A stretch of DNA of 64,000 bases from Janthinobacterium psychrotolerans (GTDB lineage: Bacteria; Pseudomonadota; Gammaproteobacteria; Burkholderiales; Burkholderiaceae_D), in contig NZ_LOCQ01000040.1 in NCBI RefSeq assembly GCF_001677885.1, forward strand, positions 1-64,000, given 5' to 3'. Under the pieces are notes generated by a model. That model made no database searches. It worked only from the letters and a program-made list of their open reading frames with translations, and was not told the DNA's origin. Shown piece after piece: positions 1 to 10,660 of this stretch. The stretch's first letter is position 1; each line of letters starts with the position of its first letter. The position numbers were made by a program, and so were the translations under genes.

Positions 1-2
1 CC

Positions 3-446
3 ACCGGCGCCGGCAAATCATGGCTGGCCTGCGCGCTGGCGCAGTACGCCTGCCGGCGTGGATACTCGGCGATCTACCAGCGTGTACCGCGCTTGCAGGA
101 AGAACTGCGCATCCGGCACGGCAGCGGTGCCTTCGGCAAATGGCTGCTGCAACTGGCCAAGACCGACGTCCTGGTGCTCGACGACTGGGGCATGGGGACC
201 ATCGACAGCATGACGCGCTCGGATCTGCTGGAGATCATCGACGACCGCGCCGGCAACAAGGCCACCATCATCACCAGCCAACTGCCGGTCGAACACTGGC
301 ATGCATGGATCGGCGATGCCACCATCGCCGACGCCATCCTGGACCGCGTCATGCAGCGCAACCACCGCTTCACGCTGACCGGCGACTCGCTGCGTGCTCA
401 GCGACCTAAAACAGCCAAAAAGGAGAAAAATATCGACCCATCGTGA
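3..446 (+). CDS. istB: IstB-like ATP-binding protein (5' end outside window)
   Basis: The frame is already open at the first bases and starts inside the Walker A loop (TGAGKS), so only the C-terminal AAA+ part is visible. The Walker B segment reads VLVLDDWG and is followed by the sensor region IITSQLP. IstB is the ATP-dependent helper that works with the DDE transposase IstA in IS21 transposition. Length and motif order fit the last 145 or so residues of a normal IstB, and no frameshift is visible. It differs clearly in sequence from the second IstB at 966, so the two belong to different IS21 subgroups. Confidence 0.85.
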   Translation, partial: TGAGKSWLACALAQYACRRGYSAIYQRVPRLQEELRIRHGSGAFGKWLLQLAKTDVLVLDDWGMGTIDSMTRSDLLEIIDDRAGNKATIITSQLPVEHWHAWIGDATIADAILDRVMQRNHRFTLTGDSLRAQRPKTAKKEKNIDPS

Positions 447-492
447 CCGCAGGGATTAGAATTTGACCGCGTAACGCCATCCGCTGCGCAGC

Positions 493-532
493 GGTCACGT
501 TCGCCGGAATGGCTGGTCACGTTCGCCGGAAT
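493..532. repeat. Terminal direct repeats of IS21 element 1
   Basis: Two identical 18-bp direct repeats, GGTCACGTTCGCCGGAAT, lie at 493-510 and 515-532. Tandem terminal repeats of this kind are the transposase-binding sites of IS21-family ends. Confidence 0.75.
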
Positions 533-540
533 ACGCACGG

Positions 541-1751
<1,211 letters not shown>

Positions 1752-1798
1752 GCGAGTTATGAAAAGAGTGAAAATCCAGCGCGTGCTGGTGACGGAGG

Positions 1799-1853
1799 TG
1801 TATCAGTTTTAAATCGCTGCGAGGGCCAAAACTGTATCAGTTTTAAATCGCTG
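1799..1853. repeat. Terminal direct repeats of IS21 element 2
   Basis: Two 21-bp copies of the motif TATCAGTTTTAAATCGCTG, each preceded by TG, lie at 1799-1819 and 1833-1853, followed by the TGACA terminus. They are the expected multiple binding sites at an IS21-family right end. Confidence 0.8.
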
Positions 1854-2880
1854 TTGACAGCGGGGTGACACCATAGTCCTTAAGCACAATCCCGCGCGTC
1901 GACTCGGCATTGATCAGGGCTGGTCGCACCCAAACAACCTTGCGTTCGAGTTGGCGCAGGTGACCACGCCGCAAATGCATTCGCGGGCTCGCATGTTGGC
2001 CGCCGGCGTTTCCTCGGCCATGAACACTGCGTTCCTCTGTCAATTCAAGCACCTTGTACGAAAAGAACGGCTGCTTGCCACTAGCTCGACGCTTCTTGTT
2101 GATTGAAGCTGTCGGTTCGATATCAGAGGTCGAGACATTGGCACAGTTGACCACGCTGCAAGCCTGGATAAGCACCATCACCTCATCGCTAGCGTCTAAT
2201 ATAATTTGTGCATCCGCCTTTGCGCGGCTACCGTAGGTGGCTATAGCTCTTTCATAAAACTCAGGCAAAATCGGAAACGGTTCGGAACGGAATTGCTTCG
2301 ATTTCTCGTGCGACTGGCCAACCGCAATTTTCGCTGCGTTGGCTATCCTGGAGGCAGGCATAGCATCACCAAGGTCCAGGCTACTAAGTTCGCAGCCGTA
2401 AGGAACAAACGCGCCACCTAGCGCGACCGTCCACTTCTTGTGCTCCGGCCCCCAATAAATAGGTAGAACGAAAACGCCACCTTCTTCAAATGCGTCGAGC
2501 AGACTATTAAGTCCCGGCAGGGGTTCGAACTGCCGCGCATCCCAGCACAGGGCAATACGCTTCGTCATTGGAGATTGCCTGAAATCACCGATGTACTCCG
2601 GTCCCTCCCGCTCCTTGTCCCAAGGCACCTCGAACGCGACGCATGGGAAGGGCAATCGTATCAAATCGAGGTGAGCCTGACGCACTTCATCCGGTTCAAC
2701 CAAATTGCAGCAGTTAGGGAGAATAAATTTCACGCTGGTTTGCAGCATTGAAATCAGGCGATACAGCACACTCGCGGAGTGGGGCATCGCATGCTGCAGC
2801 ATGGTAGCAGTCTCTCTCAAATCCTCAACCGCATGCGCGCAGTAGTTCAGGCTTTGGATTTGATCGCTCTTCACACTCAT
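1843..2880 (-). CDS. Hypothetical protein with C-terminal HLRRGH motif, 3' end replaced by IS21
   Basis: I chose the ATG at 2880 because AAAGG lies about nine bases upstream; ATGs at 2907 and 2949 are possible. The protein is about 345 aa with no signal peptide. Near the C-terminus it reads PRMHLRRGHLRQLERK, then a WVRPALIN segment and VLKDYGV. This tail is common in phage and mobile-element proteins of unknown function, usually written HxRRGHxRxL and ending KDYxV. The last residues (LSTAI and the stop) are encoded by the IS21 end, so the insertion hit at the natural 3' end and may have cost only a few residues. I do not know the function. It is downstream of and convergently close to the large STAND gene on the same strand, 237 bp away. 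Confidence 0.7.
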   Translation of the reverse strand: MSVKSDQIQSLNYCAHAVEDLRETATMLQHAMPHSASVLYRLISMLQTSVKFILPNCCNLVEPDEVRQAHLDLIRLPFPCVAFEVPWDKEREGPEYIGDFRQSPMTKRIALCWDARQFEPLPGLNSLLDAFEEGGVFVLPIYWGPEHKKWTVALGGAFVPYGCELSSLDLGDAMPASRIANAAKIAVGQSHEKSKQFRSEPFPILPEFYERAIATYGSRAKADAQIILDASDEVMVLIQACSVVNCANVSTSDIEPTASINKKRRASGKQPFFSYKVLELTEERSVHGRGNAGGQHASPRMHLRRGHLRQLERKVVWVRPALINAESTRGIVLKDYGVTPLSTAI

Positions 2881-3117
2881 TTGGATACCTTTCAACTCAT
2901 CATTCATGACAGTGGTATCGGAGTTCGAATGGCCACAAAATTTTTGCAATATGGATCAGCATCTTCATCCCGTCGCGCGACTGGTGACTCGTCTACGCGG
3001 ACAGAAGCCCTGTATGCGCGCAAGAACGAAGTTGCCTAGGCCTTTTCGCAGCATAGCACTCGCGCCTTGGCGTTACTAGATCGGCTCTTCATACCTAAAG
3101 AAACCTGTCCTCGACCG

Positions 3118-6100
3118 CTATCGCAGCTGCTTAATGCGCTCTTGGAGAGCCAAGGCTGCTGGGATATTCAGAGCTGCAAGTGGAGCAGCTATATCGAGAA
3201 GTGCCTGTCGTGCATGAACATTCTGCGACAGTGCATGCGCATCGGTACTCACTGCCGTCGCCACCAGCTCCACCAATGCCTGCCCCGTGCCTTCACGGTA
3301 CCAGCGATTGGGAAGGTCGCATTCCTTCAGCACGGCGGCGAACCAGAGAAGTCCGTCAAGCCGCAGTGGGGAACCAAATTCTGTGGTCAGGAAGTGGCAG
3401 AAACGTGTGATGCATTCTTCATCGCGGACTAGGTGCGTCGCAGCCCAGTTTTTGTAGAGATCGCTCATGCGCAGAGCCCCGCCCGGTCTAAGTCTAGCCA
3501 GTGCATGCTCGTTCCCGAAACCAAGCAGGTCGCAAATTAGGCGCTCACCGTAGAACCAGAGTCCAGGTTGAGACCAGTCGGCTACGAGTCCGTATTCTAC
3601 GGTCGCCCGCCAAACGCGCTCGAATGCCTCCAAGTCATCAACTTCTCCGAGACGTAAGAACATGCCGCGAATGAAGTGCTGCAGCGCATAATGTGCGGCC
3701 GGACCGTGGGTGAGAACAGGCTCCCAAATCGCGCGCCCATCCCCTGCGGGCGCTGTGATGGACAGGGCTGCGAGCTTCAATAGAATGTCATAGCCGATGT
3801 CCTGGCTTGGCAACTCGTACTCCCCGTCCGTCTTTTGGCGGGCCTTGGCCCGGGTCACATCGTAATCCCATATGCGTAGCACCAAGCGAGTGTCGAGGTC
3901 GTGATCGCCAGTGCCACTGCCTTCGACGAGCCAGTTAAACAGGACATCGAGCAAGTGACCATCTAGCAAACCACCCCGTTCACGCTCCGGCTTTCCGCCC
4001 CAAATCTGTTCGTCGGCATCATAGAGCCGCATCCGGCGCCGGAAGTCCAAGCGTTCACGACCCGCAGCCACACGCTTGAAGTCGATGTCATCCGGCGTCG
4101 CCTGCGGTCCACGCAGCGGAAAGCGCCGCAGCCGCGCAAGCCACGCAGCCCAGACACGCTCCGGGCCGTCGCCATCACCGTGGTGCGGAACGAGCAAGAC
4201 CAGGCCCGTCCAGAATAACCCGGCGCGGAGCAGCCGCCACCACGCGGTGCCAAGCTGCTCCCGATTGGTATAAGCCACTCCAATTACAACAGTGATGGCC
4301 CGCTTGTCGCCACTTGTCATAAGCCGCAAGACGGCGGCCTCCCACTCCTGAACACCATCTCCAGCGGCGAGCCATAAGTGCATGACCGCGTACGAGACGA
4401 ACTTCAACTCGTCGCGGAGGCTTCCCACTCGCCGTCCACGAATTTCCTCTCCCGTCGACGCGACCGCCGCCAAACTCGCGCGCACGACTTCAAACGCGTG
4501 CCGCTGCGCTTCAGGATTCTGGATGAGCCAAGCCCCCCCCAAGGCGACCAGCGTGCTAGCTGTAGCTGCACGGCAATTCGATATCACTTCCTCATCTTCA
4601 TTCTGTACGCCGGCATCACACTCCTGAAGCAGAATGAAGAGGTAAGCAGCCTCTTCGTCAGTGAGCGGTTGCCCTCCTTGAAGCCGCTGCGCACATCGGT
4701 CCGGCACAAGAATGTATGCGAGGGTGGGCTCCTTTTCGGCCTGCCATGACTGCACCTCTATGCACAGGTCGTTAGGACAGACGAAGCGCCTGACTTGCGC
4801 GCCAGTCGTCGGGTCGGTAACGTTATGATAGTTCGCCTGATCAAGCGTGGCAAAGAACAGCTTGAACTCCAGCGCCTCCTTTGGGTCTTCAGGCAGCGTC
4901 CAGGTTGGGAGCAGCGTTTGAAGACGTTCCGCAATGACGGCATCGGCCTGTAAGAGCTCAACAACGGCATCGAGCAATTTTTTCTTGCGATGAGGGGCCA
5001 AGATCCAATCATGGGCGAGGTCGTACATTGCCTGACCACCTTGGGGCGAGTCCCATCCAATAATGTTGTAGCGAACCTGATCAACTCGCTTGCTATCCCA
5101 ATAGAACAGGTTCGGGAACGTAATCAAGGCCGAGAGGGATCCTACTAGCAACGACGGCCGATATTTGGCGACGTTGACAAGCACGCTGACAAGCGCAGCG
5201 GAGTTCCCCTCACGAAGTATCCTATCGATATCTGGGCCGATGTCTTCACCGGCGTCGAGCTGCAGCGTCAGCCATCGTTCCAACGCATCGAGAGCGCAGA
5301 ACAAGCTTCCTTTGCGTCCTGTGGCATTGGACTGCGGCCAGCCGAATACCTGCCACCAGCCTGGGAAGGACTTCTCCGACCCGTCCGCAAATTGCAGTGT
5401 CACACCGGGAGCCTCACCGGCTCGCCCGTTCATGACCTCGGCAGCCCAGCGCTCCGTACAGAAGTTAACCAACGCAATAAGCGCAGTAAGCGCCGCGTTC
5501 GGTGCCAGTTGGAAGAAGGGAAAGAAACGGCTCTTCCAGAAGGCCGTCGGGTATGCGTCCTGGAGATATTCTAGGCCGAGGTCTATTTCGTACCGATTGG
5601 CACCGGACTCTCTTTCCGGCTGGTCGTCAATGAAGAGCGCGAGCATGACTTCGGCAGCCAACTCAGGCTGTGCCAGCATCAGAGACTGGATGCCATACTC
5701 CTTGATGCAGGCAGTCCGGAAATCCATATCGATCTTGTGCCTTGCCCCTAGCGGCCAAGGCGGCAGTCGAGTGCGGAACGACCCAACGGAGTGCAGCATC
5801 TGCTTCCGTTCCTCGTGCCGCAACTTGTACTTGGCATCGGTCTTCAGACGCTCGGCGTGTACCGTCGCCTTCTGTAGCTGAACCTCGGTAATGCGCCGTT
5901 TAACGTCAGGGTCGATCTCTCGGCGCCCAGCAAGTTCGAGCGCCCAGTTCCCGACCTCGGTCGGCAGGTCGGTCGCGCCTGCCAGTGGTGCCGTGTACAG
6001 CAACGGCTCAAACGGAGCATAAATCACGCCGTGGCCTTTCTCAACCTGCACGTTCCGAGCCATGTCGAGCGCCATCTGCGCCATCTCCAGGCGGTAAGGC

Positions 6101-8391
6101 ATCCGGGCACCGCTGCTCAGCGTCTGTGGCGTCTTCGTCAGCCAGGTATGGATAACCTTCGCGAGGGCAGAGGAAACCAACTCAGCTAGTCGCTTCCGCT
6201 GCGCGATGAGGAAGCGTAGAACAGATGGCCACCGGCCAAAAACAATTGAGCGGTACTGCGCCTCCATATACAGACCGAGCGCGCTATGATCTATAGCGCC
6301 ACCGCTCGGCACCGTTGCGACGTGGTGGAAGCGCATAAGCAGCCGCGTAAAGTTCTTCGCTCCATTGCCCAGTAGGAGATCAACGCGCTCGGTCAGGAAG
6401 CGTTCAGCGTCAGGATCCAAACAAAGCGCGTCAAGGAGGATATTGCCCGCCAACTGGTTGTTCTCAGCTTCCGTTGCCTCGAAGGCGAGATCCCAGGCTG
6501 TGCCAGTTTCAGCTGGCTCTCGCAGCAGAAACTGACCCAGCATCCGGAGCGCATTCGTCCAAAGCGGATTACCGACCAGGGCTGCCCACTGTGGCGTGTC
6601 AATCCAAATCTGCTTCAAGTACTGGAAGCGCGCCCAATCCGCTGCGAGATCGTGCTCAAACTCTATTCGGCTAGTCCGTTCGTTCAGCCGCAGCGGAAGT
6701 TCCTGGGGCCGCTGCGTGAACGTCGCAGCTTCCGCCGGCGCCAGGTCTGTCAGCGCGAAGCTGCGTTCAAATGACGCTTCTCGCTTGGCGAGGTGCATCA
6801 TCAAGACCTGCATGTCGGGACGCTCTTTCGTCCAATGTTTCCAAAGACGGTCGGCGATGGCGGTATGAGATGCCAATCCACTGGCGTTTTTTCCTAGCGC
6901 CGCACCTGCTTGGAGCACCCAGGCCAATGTCTTTAGGTTGGTCAGTGCTGCGATGGTGTCATCATGCCCAGTCAACCACCCCAAGGTAGGCCAAGACCGC
7001 AGCACCAGCTTCACAGCATCACTCTTAAGGGCTTCGACTTCAACAAGATGCGCTTTCCTCCCGCTGAGGATGGTCTCTTCGTATTCGACCCAGCTCTGGG
7101 TCTGCGTAACGATCACGACCTTCCAAGCCCAGCTGGACCCTTCAACGTCATTCGGCAGGATGGATTGAAGCAGCCTGCGAATGACGACAAACTCATTGGC
7201 CTCTATACGTTCCGCAGAATCGATGACCAGTATGTTCTGCGGCTTGACCGTAGCGTGCAGCACAAGCGAAAGTTCATGTTTCAGAGGAATGGTGCTGCGT
7301 CGAGCCGCACTCAGCGCCGTCCTCAGCTCGTCCGGACCAAACCATACCTGGTTCCAAGATGCATACTCACCGTCCAAGACCGCTTTGACCAAAGCCGTCT
7401 TTCCCGAGCCCGACTCGCCAAAGACCACCGTGACAAGGTTGTCGGCGAGCGCAGCGTGGAGCGCAGCTTTTTCTGCCGTACGGGGCACGGCATAGCCTGA
7501 AGGCAGCTCTGTCTCAATCCGAGCCTTGTAATCCGCGGTGATGTCGGAAAGCGCCTCCCAATCGTGCTCAAAGTCAGGGTGATGTCGCAGGCCAAACTGG
7601 CTTCGAAACAAAGCCAACAAGCCTGAGACTGTGATGGTCCCACTGCGAAGGCGCCCCTCTTTTGCCACGTTGATGAGTCCCTCCCAAAGGGACCGGGCTT
7701 CGTCGTCACTGCCGGATATAAGCAAACGCCGGCATTGCGCGATGGCCTGGTTCTCGTTCTCGGAATACGCAAGCTGAAAATTGGTCGGTAGCACGTGCAG
7801 GCGGCGAATAAGCTCGATGGTCTCCTCGTCGGATGCGTCCCCAGGCTTCTTGACGCTGTCGAAGACGCCCAATTGCTTCTTGTTGCTGCGGATGCGGCTC
7901 ATCGCAAGCAAGGGATCAGTGTTGCTGCACGCGTTCTTCACCTCGCGCCACGTCGGGTCGAACTCGTGATGAGTTCCGACCGTGACTAGAGCCAGCTCGT
8001 CGGTCGCGCGATTAAACGGTCCCTGCAGATCACGCCATTGGTCCCAAGCGCGTTTCACAAAGTCAGCGGGGACTCCTGCTGCGGTCACTTGCAAGTTACC
8101 CTTTACCGAGATCGCAAGTCGACGCGGCGCTGCAGCAGATTGGCTCGTCAGCAGCAGATCGTCGATGTGCCACCCCAATGTGGACACTTGGGCTTGGATT
8201 TGCGTGGCCACGGCGTCGATACCTGGTGCTCGCTCACCTGACAATGCCTTCACCAGTTGCCAGGCGCTTATAAGGTCCTCTAAATCGAACCCGGCGCCGC
8301 TCGTTGAACGCAGCGTCGCGGGCGCGGGTGCGGATTTCACGCCTTTGCCGCGTGACGATTTCAGCTTCGAGCTGTTCTTAGACGAAGCCAT
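3118..8391 (-). CDS. Large STAND NTPase with N-terminal nuclease-like domain (Avs-like)
   Basis: The 1757-aa protein has three parts. Residues 32-99 resemble PD-(D/E)xK nuclease-like domains of the Cap4/DUF4297 type: a GAGFDLEDL helix, the acidic pair D77-D78 in GWHIDDLLL, and K97 in AISVKGN. A P-loop NTPase follows, with Walker A GESGSGKT at 325-332 and Walker B ILVID at 387-391, where the final D is D391. The remaining 1200 or so residues are mainly helical with many Trp-rich segments, as in sensor regions of STAND ATPases. That order (nuclease, STAND, long repeat sensor) matches Avs antiviral NTPases, which recognise a phage protein, oligomerise and cleave DNA. The target here is unknown. 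It is a stand-alone gene, divergent from the SRAP gene with a 184-bp gap. Avs membership is inference; another nuclease-STAND family is possible. Confidence 0.75.
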   Translation of the reverse strand: MASSKNSSKLKSSRGKGVKSAPAPATLRSTSGAGFDLEDLISAWQLVKALSGERAPGIDAVATQIQAQVSTLGWHIDDLLLTSQSAAAPRRLAISVKGNLQVTAAGVPADFVKRAWDQWRDLQGPFNRATDELALVTVGTHHEFDPTWREVKNACSNTDPLLAMSRIRSNKKQLGVFDSVKKPGDASDEETIELIRRLHVLPTNFQLAYSENENQAIAQCRRLLISGSDDEARSLWEGLINVAKEGRLRSGTITVSGLLALFRSQFGLRHHPDFEHDWEALSDITADYKARIETELPSGYAVPRTAEKAALHAALADNLVTVVFGESGSGKTALVKAVLDGEYASWNQVWFGPDELRTALSAARRSTIPLKHELSLVLHATVKPQNILVIDSAERIEANEFVVIRRLLQSILPNDVEGSSWAWKVVIVTQTQSWVEYEETILSGRKAHLVEVEALKSDAVKLVLRSWPTLGWLTGHDDTIAALTNLKTLAWVLQAGAALGKNASGLASHTAIADRLWKHWTKERPDMQVLMMHLAKREASFERSFALTDLAPAEAATFTQRPQELPLRLNERTSRIEFEHDLAADWARFQYLKQIWIDTPQWAALVGNPLWTNALRMLGQFLLREPAETGTAWDLAFEATEAENNQLAGNILLDALCLDPDAERFLTERVDLLLGNGAKNFTRLLMRFHHVATVPSGGAIDHSALGLYMEAQYRSIVFGRWPSVLRFLIAQRKRLAELVSSALAKVIHTWLTKTPQTLSSGARMPYRLEMAQMALDMARNVQVEKGHGVIYAPFEPLLYTAPLAGATDLPTEVGNWALELAGRREIDPDVKRRITEVQLQKATVHAERLKTDAKYKLRHEERKQMLHSVGSFRTRLPPWPLGARHKIDMDFRTACIKEYGIQSLMLAQPELAAEVMLALFIDDQPERESGANRYEIDLGLEYLQDAYPTAFWKSRFFPFFQLAPNAALTALIALVNFCTERWAAEVMNGRAGEAPGVTLQFADGSEKSFPGWWQVFGWPQSNATGRKGSLFCALDALERWLTLQLDAGEDIGPDIDRILREGNSAALVSVLVNVAKYRPSLLVGSLSALITFPNLFYWDSKRVDQVRYNIIGWDSPQGGQAMYDLAHDWILAPHRKKKLLDAVVELLQADAVIAERLQTLLPTWTLPEDPKEALEFKLFFATLDQANYHNVTDPTTGAQVRRFVCPNDLCIEVQSWQAEKEPTLAYILVPDRCAQRLQGGQPLTDEEAAYLFILLQECDAGVQNEDEEVISNCRAATASTLVALGGAWLIQNPEAQRHAFEVVRASLAAVASTGEEIRGRRVGSLRDELKFVSYAVMHLWLAAGDGVQEWEAAVLRLMTSGDKRAITVVIGVAYTNREQLGTAWWRLLRAGLFWTGLVLLVPHHGDGDGPERVWAAWLARLRRFPLRGPQATPDDIDFKRVAAGRERLDFRRRMRLYDADEQIWGGKPERERGGLLDGHLLDVLFNWLVEGSGTGDHDLDTRLVLRIWDYDVTRAKARQKTDGEYELPSQDIGYDILLKLAALSITAPAGDGRAIWEPVLTHGPAAHYALQHFIRGMFLRLGEVDDLEAFERVWRATVEYGLVADWSQPGLWFYGERLICDLLGFGNEHALARLRPGGALRMSDLYKNWAATHLVRDEECITRFCHFLTTEFGSPLRLDGLLWFAAVLKECDLPNRWYREGTGQALVELVATAVSTDAHALSQNVHARQALLDIAAPLAALNIPAALALQERIKQLR

Positions 8392-8575
8392 GTGTTTCCG
8401 AATACTTGTATTTATTAATTTTTGCCATATCGTTCGGCGAGTGCAGCATCAAGTTTTATCAAAGTTGGCTTTGGGCCGGGCTCGGCTAGCTGACGAAGGA
8501 TAGCATTATTGCTGAGGTGATAATACCCAAAATTAGTTGTAAAATCTGAAGTGTCATGATCTTCGAAAGCACTGC

Positions 8576-9223
8576 ATGTGCGTCAATTACATTCCGGTTA
8601 CCCGCCAAGGACTTGACTTCTTCAACACAGTGGCCCCGGCCGACGCTGAATGGCCAGCGGAAACTTGGCAGGACTACCCTGCTCCAATCATCCGGCGCCA
8701 CGCTGATGGGGGACGCGAGACGCTCGTCGGTACATACGGCATGGTTCCGCAGAAAGATATTCCCGCTCACATCAAAAAATACTCGACCATGAATGCCAGG
8801 TCGGAGGATATTGGCTCGAAACGCTCATACTCAAAGGCGTGGCGCGAAGGACAGCTTTGTCTGGTACCGATGGTTCGCTTTTTCGAACCGAATTGGGAAA
8901 CGGGCGTCCATGTACGTTGGGCGATCGGCATGCGCGACCAAGCCCCATTTGCCGTGGCTGGCCTGTGGCGCGCTAAGGAGGACAAGAATAGTGGCACGCT
9001 CACGCATTCCTTCACTCAGTTGACCATCAATGCCGACGGCCATCCCGTGATGGATCATTTTCACCGCCCGAACCAGGAAAAGCGCTCCCTCGTCATCGTG
9101 CCAGAAGCCGACTACGACGATTGGCTCGACTGTCGCGATCCTGAGCTGGCGCGCGCTTACCTGAATCTTTACCCTGCCAAACTTATGGTAGCGGAACCGG
9201 CACCAAAACTAATGAAAGCGTAA
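8576..9223 (+). CDS. SRAP domain protein (YedK/HMCES family)
   Basis: This is a 215-aa SOS response-associated peptidase. After removal of Met1 the catalytic Cys2 is exposed (MCVNY). The conserved Asn lies in STMNARSE, the Trp/Pro-rich core is FFEPNWE, and a His-containing DHFHRPNQEKR segment corresponds to the family's HxRMP region, though in divergent form. SRAP proteins attach covalently to abasic sites in single-stranded DNA and shield them from breakage. No convincing LexA box lies in the 180 bp upstream. SRAP genes are frequent on plasmids and phages. The divergent HxRMP segment should be checked before assuming full activity. Confidence 0.88.
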   Translation: MCVNYIPVTRQGLDFFNTVAPADAEWPAETWQDYPAPIIRRHADGGRETLVGTYGMVPQKDIPAHIKKYSTMNARSEDIGSKRSYSKAWREGQLCLVPMVRFFEPNWETGVHVRWAIGMRDQAPFAVAGLWRAKEDKNSGTLTHSFTQLTINADGHPVMDHFHRPNQEKRSLVIVPEADYDDWLDCRDPELARAYLNLYPAKLMVAEPAPKLMKA

Positions 9224-9356
9224 TCTTTTTTCCACTAGGGATCATCACCAAAGTGGCAAATAGGAATTTATACAATAACTCGAGCCAGGCTGCCTCAATC
9301 GTTGTGCAGCCCATGTCCATACAACAATTACTCACCTGCAATTTTCGAAACAATCC

Positions 9357-10256
9357 ATGACTCTTGTAATCGCTGGGCACGACATCACACCTGACACCTC
9401 TAGGCCAGGCTTCGCCGGCAGCGTGCGCGGCCTGTTCGTGACCGCAGATAGCACTATTACCGACGGTCACCAGACACTGCTAAGCGGCTTCAAAAAGATC
9501 TACCGGGTACCGATCACGGTCTACCAGCCAAGCTTCAACGGCTACGATTTCCAGGGCTACTTCACACCACGTCTGGCGAGCAACTGCTTCATCGCTTTCG
9601 CGGGCAGCACTCTTACCGCCCAGCACGTGCTCAACGGGATTAACAACCACTTGAGTCTGATGCGCTATGGCTATGAGGGCTCCGGACCAGCCGTCCGTGG
9701 GACCTACCAGATCCTGATGGACTGCGAGCGCAACAAGCTACGCGCCGGCGGCAGCCAATGGCCTGAAGACATGTTCCTGGACAAGGACATGGAAGGGCTA
9801 TTGACGGCGGAAGTTGTGACCCGCGTGGTGCTGCACGCCATCCACGGCGCGCTCGCCACCGCAAAGCAGCACAAAATCGACAAGCGTGGTTGGGATAGCC
9901 TGTTAACGGAATACGTGATAGGCACTTACTGCGAGAGGGAGAAGCGTAACAGGCTTTACACCGTCATACCAAGCCATCGAATCGTCGAAGGAATAATTGA
10001 GGACGTCGATCTTGCGCTGCATGAGGTGCCCCCGGGGGAGCTGGCGGTACTGGGCATGCAGCACTACAAAGCAGGTGCAGTGGAGTCCTTCAACAAGGCG
10101 CTAAATGCGCGCAGTGACGTCAAGAAAACGATGTTCGAGTATCTGAACTGCGCGATTGATGAAGTGCTGAAGAACAACACGCGCGAAATCAACCGCCCAG
10201 CCATTCTCAGCGCGTTCAGCCGAGGTGACCTGGTCGAACTCGACAGAAGACGCTGA
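9357..10256 (+). CDS. Uncharacterised protein, possible Ntn-hydrolase (proteasome-like) fold
   Basis: The 299-aa protein has no signal peptide. Its N-terminal half reads GLFVTADSTITDG (residues 25-37), then FKKIYRVP, and later FIAFAGSTLTAQ. This order (strand, ADS-T, a KKI strand, then an AG-S/T strand) resembles the beta-sandwich of proteasome/HslV-type Ntn hydrolases, where an early Thr or Ser is the nucleophile. The N-terminus is not at that residue, so processing would be needed or the protein may be inactive. The C-terminal 150 residues resemble nothing I recognise. It is 133 bp downstream of the SRAP gene on the same strand. The fold assignment is inference. Confidence 0.5.
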   Translation: MTLVIAGHDITPDTSRPGFAGSVRGLFVTADSTITDGHQTLLSGFKKIYRVPITVYQPSFNGYDFQGYFTPRLASNCFIAFAGSTLTAQHVLNGINNHLSLMRYGYEGSGPAVRGTYQILMDCERNKLRAGGSQWPEDMFLDKDMEGLLTAEVVTRVVLHAIHGALATAKQHKIDKRGWDSLLTEYVIGTYCEREKRNRLYTVIPSHRIVEGIIEDVDLALHEVPPGELAVLGMQHYKAGAVESFNKALNARSDVKKTMFEYLNCAIDEVLKNNTREINRPAILSAFSRGDLVELDRRR

Positions 10257-10510
10257 TGGTCCCATTCTCGTGAACTAATCGGGCCCGAATGAACTATGTT
10301 TTGCCAGTGGAACGCACCGGAATCGGGCTAGAATAGGCTTTTGGTGAACTAATTAATATCTCATTTGAACTATTAAAAAATCATTTAACTCTATGATTTT
10401 AAATGGTTAAATCGGAAAATTTTTGAATACTCTGGCGGTACGCTTTCTAGAAACAGCTAACAAACTCCTTCATTATGCAGATTCCGATAACCTAGTTAGG
10501 AAGATACATC
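10257..10510. repeat. TGAACTA repeat region
   Basis: Four copies of TGAACTA lie at 10271, 10290, 10345 and 10366, forming two pairs spaced 19 and 21 bp, about two helical turns. The surrounding DNA is AT-rich, much lower in GC than its neighbours. The pattern suggests iterons or an operator for the winged-helix protein encoded just downstream at 10657. Confidence 0.45.
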
Positions 10511-10660
10511 ATGAAAATCTTAGTTACGTTGTTTGAAACGCTCGCTGCTATTAACGATCCAGCTACTCAAATGTTTATTACGCTCTTAGTGGTTCTGGGT
10601 GTCGTGGGGTTGGCGTTGTACGTGGCAGTGCTGGCCATCAAGCGCGGCGGCACACAATGA
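10511..10660 (+). CDS. Small single-span membrane protein (49 aa)
   Basis: ATG at 10511 to TGA at 10660 encodes 49 residues. A polar amphipathic N-terminus (MKILVTLFETLAAIND) is followed by one hydrophobic span (MFITLLVVLGVVGLALYVAV) and a short basic tail (KRGGTQ). The stop overlaps the start of the next gene as ATGA, so the two are translationally coupled. The function is unknown; small membrane proteins coupled to a DNA-binding protein occur in plasmid and prophage maintenance loci. The overlap and clean architecture make it credible despite its size. Confidence 0.6.
   Translation: MKILVTLFETLAAINDPATQMFITLLVVLGVVGLALYVAVLAIKRGGTQ

Larger units (their letters stand above)
1..537 (+). mobile_element. 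IS21-family element 1, right part
   Basis: This is the right-hand portion of an IS21-family insertion sequence whose left part lies outside the window. It contains the end of istB and then about 90 bp of terminal DNA holding two copies of GGTCACGTTCGCCGGAAT (493-510 and 515-532), the multiple terminal repeats typical of IS21 elements. The outer end, read inward, begins TGCGTATTCC, so I place the boundary at about 537. Immediately beyond it an istA reading frame of a different IS21 element resumes, so element 1 sits inside element 2. Confidence 0.7.
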
